A DNA stretch of 64,000 nt from Melanopsichium pennsylvanicum. Taxonomy: Eukaryota; Basidiomycota; Ustilaginomycetes; Ustilaginales. This document shows positions 61,801 to 64,000 of the stretch, piece by piece (position 1 is the first letter of the stretch; each line of letters starts with the position of its first letter). The stretch is from positions 806,001 through 870,000 of the forward strand of contig OAPG01000005.1 of assembly GCA_900208305.1 (NCBI GenBank). Direction: 5' to 3'. The notes beneath the pieces were generated by a model. The model did no database searches. It had not been told where the DNA came from and worked only from the letters and a program-made list of their open reading frames with translations. A program made the translations under genes and the position numbers.

Positions 61801-62894
61801 AGAATTTGATCAAGATCGGCAAAGAATTCTATCGACAGCGTGTTGGCATTCCTCAAGGCTCAAGCTTATCAACACTGTTGTGCAGTTTTTTCTATGCCGA
61901 CATGGAGCGCCAAGATCCGTTCCTCAGTAGCTTGCGCAGCGACAACAGAGATGGCCCAAAGAGCCTTTTGATGCGTTACACAGACGACTTTCTTTTGATC
62001 ACGACGAGCAAGCGCCAAGCAAAGCGATTCTACCAAATTATGCGTCAAGGCCACCCTGAATATGGCTGCTTCATCTCTCCCGAAAAGACTCTGATCAACT
62101 TCGACCTACTCGACGCAAGCTCCAGCAACGGCCCCCTGGTTCCTCGCATCTACAGCGAAGACTTCCCTTGGTGCGGTCTAACGATTTCGACCGTCAACCT
62201 TGGCGTGTCTACCGATCTCGGGCGATACGCTGGAATTGACATCCGCGATACTCTCACCGTAGAATATTGTCGTCGCTCAGGGCAAGTTTTGGTGGAGAAG
62301 ATGATCCAGTCTGTGAAATCCCGCTGTCACATTCTCTTTACTGATACGGCGCTGAACGGTGACAGGAGAGCTTATTCGAACATCTATAAGGCGTTTGTAG
62401 TAGCTGCGGTCAAGTTCAGTGCATACCTTGGCGAGTTGCGGAGGTTCAAGATGGAGTTCACCACAGAGTTTCTCTACAATGCGATACAGAGGTTGGTAAG
62501 GTTCACTGGCCTTTTCATCGGTTCGCGAGCCGCTAGCGCCAAGGCAAAGCTGGAAAGTGTGGGCTCAATTCGCAAGCTTGGAACGAGGAGAAGAGGGAGC
62601 GCGAGAAACAGAGGTGTTCGTTGGAGAGTGAGCTGCGCTATTCAGCCGCAGAATGTGCACTGGTTGGGCCTCTCGGCATTCTTGACCGTGATTTCTCTCC
62701 AAGGGTGGAAACGTAGGGGCGACGGGAAACAGCGCAGTCCATACTACCGCTGCATGGACGACGGAACCAGGCAATCACTAATTCGCATGATCGAAGCGGC
62801 GCTGAAGAATGGCTCGCACCCTTCCGCCAGTAGGCGGATGGTTTGTGTCGCCGCAAAAGCATCAAAGGATGCGCTGAAGTCACTGCAGATCTGA
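58821..62894 (+). CDS. TERT: Telomerase reverse transcriptase (TERT)
   Basis: The product is 1357 aa in one exon. The N-terminal TEN-like part has KGYRRPDDRLESFRV and FIWLLVNLSIFVPLL; the RNA-binding region has IGDFVRLRRYESFNLHRI. The T motif is at about 655-695 (IFDGLVIPLLRTTFYITETA then YRNKVLYFRQDDW). Motifs 1 and 2 are at about 721-750 (YSHVRLLPKETGVRPIVNLR). Motif A is KVDIRCAFDSID with Asp875, motif B' is GIPQGSSLSTLLC from 1009, motif C is RYTDDFLLIT with Asp1055/Asp1056, and motif E is WCGLTIS near 1116. All three catalytic aspartates are present, so the enzyme should be active. It copies the telomerase RNA template to extend chromosome ends. The start is the first ATG of the frame, and an overlapping upstream ORF precedes it. 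It lies downstream of ERG8 on the same strand. Confidence 0.97.
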   Translation: MQMTGTSPEAHCSVLLRHFAQVVPILTFIRERFGIEAAASSSKQSCGLSEEQWKRLSGTLVGIDTSVPSPSASFSVNKTSLRSQTAAYTPIHEAVQEAQLQILSNASSRATSATQGKQEASSNVLIKGYRRPDDRLESFRVTSTGRPGLINLYPNSMVTSLVLEKEWHYLFDRIGAERFIWLLVNLSIFVPLLLHGADGSCFVQLTGAALSEQSANRTSSTPVESTSDRVGANLKRKYDTAASEGDSIQAARVPGNSGCATQPLGAAALGKRARRFERVESRIRVRSAASGPDPDRVDKAALILDRKPSEIVIVRSRMFYARCSRNKSGRVEVGLPSVHVIPRSSCRKELDKVLPSSTVSSTPTNRSKTPSRNFAVDSKQNIKSQEAIFHDRRTRHLAKYVFPRQFGLHNVFTGARDFDTTTQPFRDYTVRETEIKALGAKRTPKALRSALPVLAKMLARHDKLEYRALLNRCCPSRVPKGRLTAQERQQIVEDLAEVEALQPSLFPDAPTRGAQKDNSSDKLASTKQSNILQSQGRSGQDSAKVDFEIAPPPARKPRYTNYAVPKTGQVVHFITLAIKSLLPRDVFGSLHNQKLILSTIGDFVRLRRYESFNLHRIAQSFRFTDVDWALPQQAVRRNCRLTRQEAEGRKRLVFELLYWIFDGLVIPLLRTTFYITETAAYRNKVLYFRQDDWHVLSKPVLSQLKESIFEPLTRAEALSFMASRKLGYSHVRLLPKETGVRPIVNLRRRSTKQVQTDQPASQSDPSKSKSKVKSNLSAASQRKESMILGQSINFILQSVFYILTYEKSQMLTSSDREECTGWDHHGDEGGANQGMLSSSVFGPNEIYTQLKTFKQRLTQGQSQRARKKLYFIKVDIRCAFDSIDQGKLLEIIERILRKDHEQETEGYRIHRFAKIMCSTIREAKSTSAIAVPRTKGTKREFVRLARPDTEHIDFFDLASSLAVALHDVVFVDGVSYRYESTSLILKLLRQHITENLIKIGKEFYRQRVGIPQGSSLSTLLCSFFYADMERQDPFLSSLRSDNRDGPKSLLMRYTDDFLLITTSKRQAKRFYQIMRQGHPEYGCFISPEKTLINFDLLDASSSNGPLVPRIYSEDFPWCGLTISTVNLGVSTDLGRYAGIDIRDTLTVEYCRRSGQVLVEKMIQSVKSRCHILFTDTALNGDRRAYSNIYKAFVVAAVKFSAYLGELRRFKMEFTTEFLYNAIQRLVRFTGLFIGSRAASAKAKLESVGSIRKLGTRRRGSARNRGVRWRVSCAIQPQNVHWLGLSAFLTVISLQGWKRRGDGKQRSPYYRCMDDGTRQSLIRMIEAALKNGSHPSASRRMVCVAAKASKDALKSLQI

Positions 62895-63327
62895 TGAAGA
62901 ACCGTCTGAAGACACCTTGCTACGGCTTTGAGGCCCCGCCATAGCTGGCGTCCTTTGAAATTTCCTGACACGTCCAAGTTTGCATGAAGTTGCTACCGTG
63001 ACATTCAATCAACGCTTTTAACATAGGCTGAAAGATAGAGGCTTTGTGTACGGCCAAGGATTGCGATGTATGAAGATTCAAGAAGTTGGAAACGGCGGCG
63101 AGATTTTGTATAATGTTAGACTTTCAGATATACAAAGGCACGACAGATTTCTGAGATCGCGACTTTCGGGATGTGCGCTCCCCCACGTTCAGGACCCTGA
63201 GAACAAGAGAAGTTGCTTTCGGCTTTGTGCTCTCTTCCTACAGACCCACCGACGCATGTGCAACTCGACCTTGGCAACAGCGCAATGAGGGTGCCTCCTT
63301 GCCGGTGAAGCTATATAAAGCTCCAAG
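62895..63327. other. Spacer between TERT and the CDK gene
   Basis: A 433-bp spacer with the TERT 3' flank and the promoter of the kinase gene. A TATATAAAG at 63312-63320 lies only 8 bp before the kinase ATG, too close to act as a standard TATA box for it. No gene is seen. Confidence 0.55.
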
Positions 63328-64000
63328 ATGACGGACCAAGATGGACGAGCACCGCCCGGTGCGTCCAATCAAAGTGATGGCGCTGCTTCGTCAGGTCTCT
63401 CGAGGGAGCGGGCTCTACGAGAGCGGCTAGCGGCGACTCGGGAAGAGAGAAGCGACACAAGTAATCAGCCCGTAAGCAAGCGACAAAAGCTCGAAGATAG
63501 TGAAGAGAGGTCGCACAACGGGGTCAAAGAGGACGCTACCGCAGCTGGTGTACCGGCCAATGAGTCGCCAATATCATCCCACCAAGCGACCTTGATACAG
63601 GAACTCGAGCTGTCACAGCATCCAGGATCGCCACGACAAGGGAAATCAGAGCCATTGAGGCGTGCCTCCACCTGGTCGGCTTTGCGCCGCTCAGCTCACC
63701 CTCCCATCGCTCCCTCTCGTTCAATATACAGCTACGAGCGCCTAAACCACATTCAAGAGGGTACTTACGGCGTTGTCTTCCGTGCTCATCCTCGAGATCC
63801 CTCTCCACCATCAAACGAATCTTGGACTTCGACCATTTCGGCGCTATCATCCTCTCGAGATGTCGCTGTGAAGAAGCTCAAGCTTTCAAAGAATGGTCTT
63901 GACAACACGGGTTTCCCAATCACATCTCTGCGCGAAATCCAAGCCCTCACCTTGGCCAAACAGCACTCTTACGTCATCCGCTTGCACGAAGTTTGCATTG
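63328..64000 (+). CDS. PITSLRE-type cyclin-dependent kinase (CDK10/CDK11-like), 3' truncated by window
   Basis: The frame opens at ATG 63328, preceded by an in-frame TAA, and is still open at the window end (224 codons visible). Residues 1-130 are charged and disordered. The kinase domain starts at YERLNHIQEGTYGVVFRAHP with the glycine-rich loop, followed by a 25-residue Ser/Pro insertion before VAVKKLKLSK with the ATP-binding lysine. The alpha-C helix motif is GFPITSLREIQALTLAKQHS. PITSLRE in place of PSTAIRE is diagnostic of CDK11 and close to CDK10, kinases tied to transcription and splicing. Only the first part of the N-lobe is visible, so CDK10 and CDK11 cannot be separated. Confidence 0.86.
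   Translation, partial: MTDQDGRAPPGASNQSDGAASSGLSRERALRERLAATREERSDTSNQPVSKRQKLEDSEERSHNGVKEDATAAGVPANESPISSHQATLIQELELSQHPGSPRQGKSEPLRRASTWSALRRSAHPPIAPSRSIYSYERLNHIQEGTYGVVFRAHPRDPSPPSNESWTSTISALSSSRDVAVKKLKLSKNGLDNTGFPITSLREIQALTLAKQHSYVIRLHEVCI

Overview
This window looks like nuclear DNA of a basidiomycete, most likely a smut fungus of the Ustilaginales (Ustilago, Sporisorium or Pseudozyma relatives). The evidence is the gene set (INO80, PEX14, Rab-GDI, ERG8, TERT, mitochondrial and cytosolic ribosomal proteins), large intron-poor reading frames, short GT-AG introns near gene starts, serine- and glutamine-rich regulators, and a dispersed 5S rRNA gene with a smut-like sequence. No bacterial operon, virus, CRISPR array or intact transposon was seen. 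The genus is an inference.

Layout. 1-702: 3' end of the ribosome-maturation GTPase LSG1 (+). 928-1572: mitoribosomal protein mL49 (-). 2055-3007: Sec61 gamma/SSS1 (+), in four small exons. 3693-5423: ribosomal protein uL29/RPL35 (-), spliced. 6451-10461: large serine-rich protein of unknown function with one membrane anchor (-). 12161-12544: splicing factor SF3B5 (+, two exons). 13246-13363: 5S rRNA (+). 14180-16561: lipase resembling bacterial family I.5 (+). 17155-18942: Zn2Cys6 transcription factor (-). 18943-25453: 6.5 kb without a recognisable gene. 25454-31135: INO80 ATPase (-). 31136-34883: 3.7 kb without a gene. 34884-35600: Asn/Ser/Gly/Tyr repeat protein, DDR48-like (+). 36072-36759: Swi5 recombination protein (+, three exons). 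36976-38580: PEX14 (-). 39088-40553: Rab GDI (-, two exons). 41745-47051: SMP-domain lipid-transfer protein, Nvj2/TEX2-like (+). 47212-49377: one reading frame joining a Set7-like SET domain to the tRNA adenosine deaminase subunit Tad3 (-). 49746-51608: bHLH transcription factor (-). 51609-56620: 5 kb without a gene, holding a 54-nt poly-T tract. 56621-58498: phosphomevalonate kinase ERG8 (+). 58821-62894: telomerase reverse transcriptase (+). 63328-64000: start of a PITSLRE-type cyclin-dependent kinase, cut by the window end (+).

The genes are mostly unrelated housekeeping genes in ordinary eukaryotic order, and I see no functional cluster. The most unusual items are the SET-Tad3 fusion, very small coding exons in SSS1, RPL35 and GDI1, the bacterial-type lipase, and a 7-bp motif (TACTGTA/TACAGTA). 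I found 20 copies of that motif by eye, all outside the assigned coding exons, some in palindromes, a cluster and a tandem array. The longest gene-free stretches lie upstream of the two transcription factors and the DDR48-like gene, which suggests extended regulatory regions.
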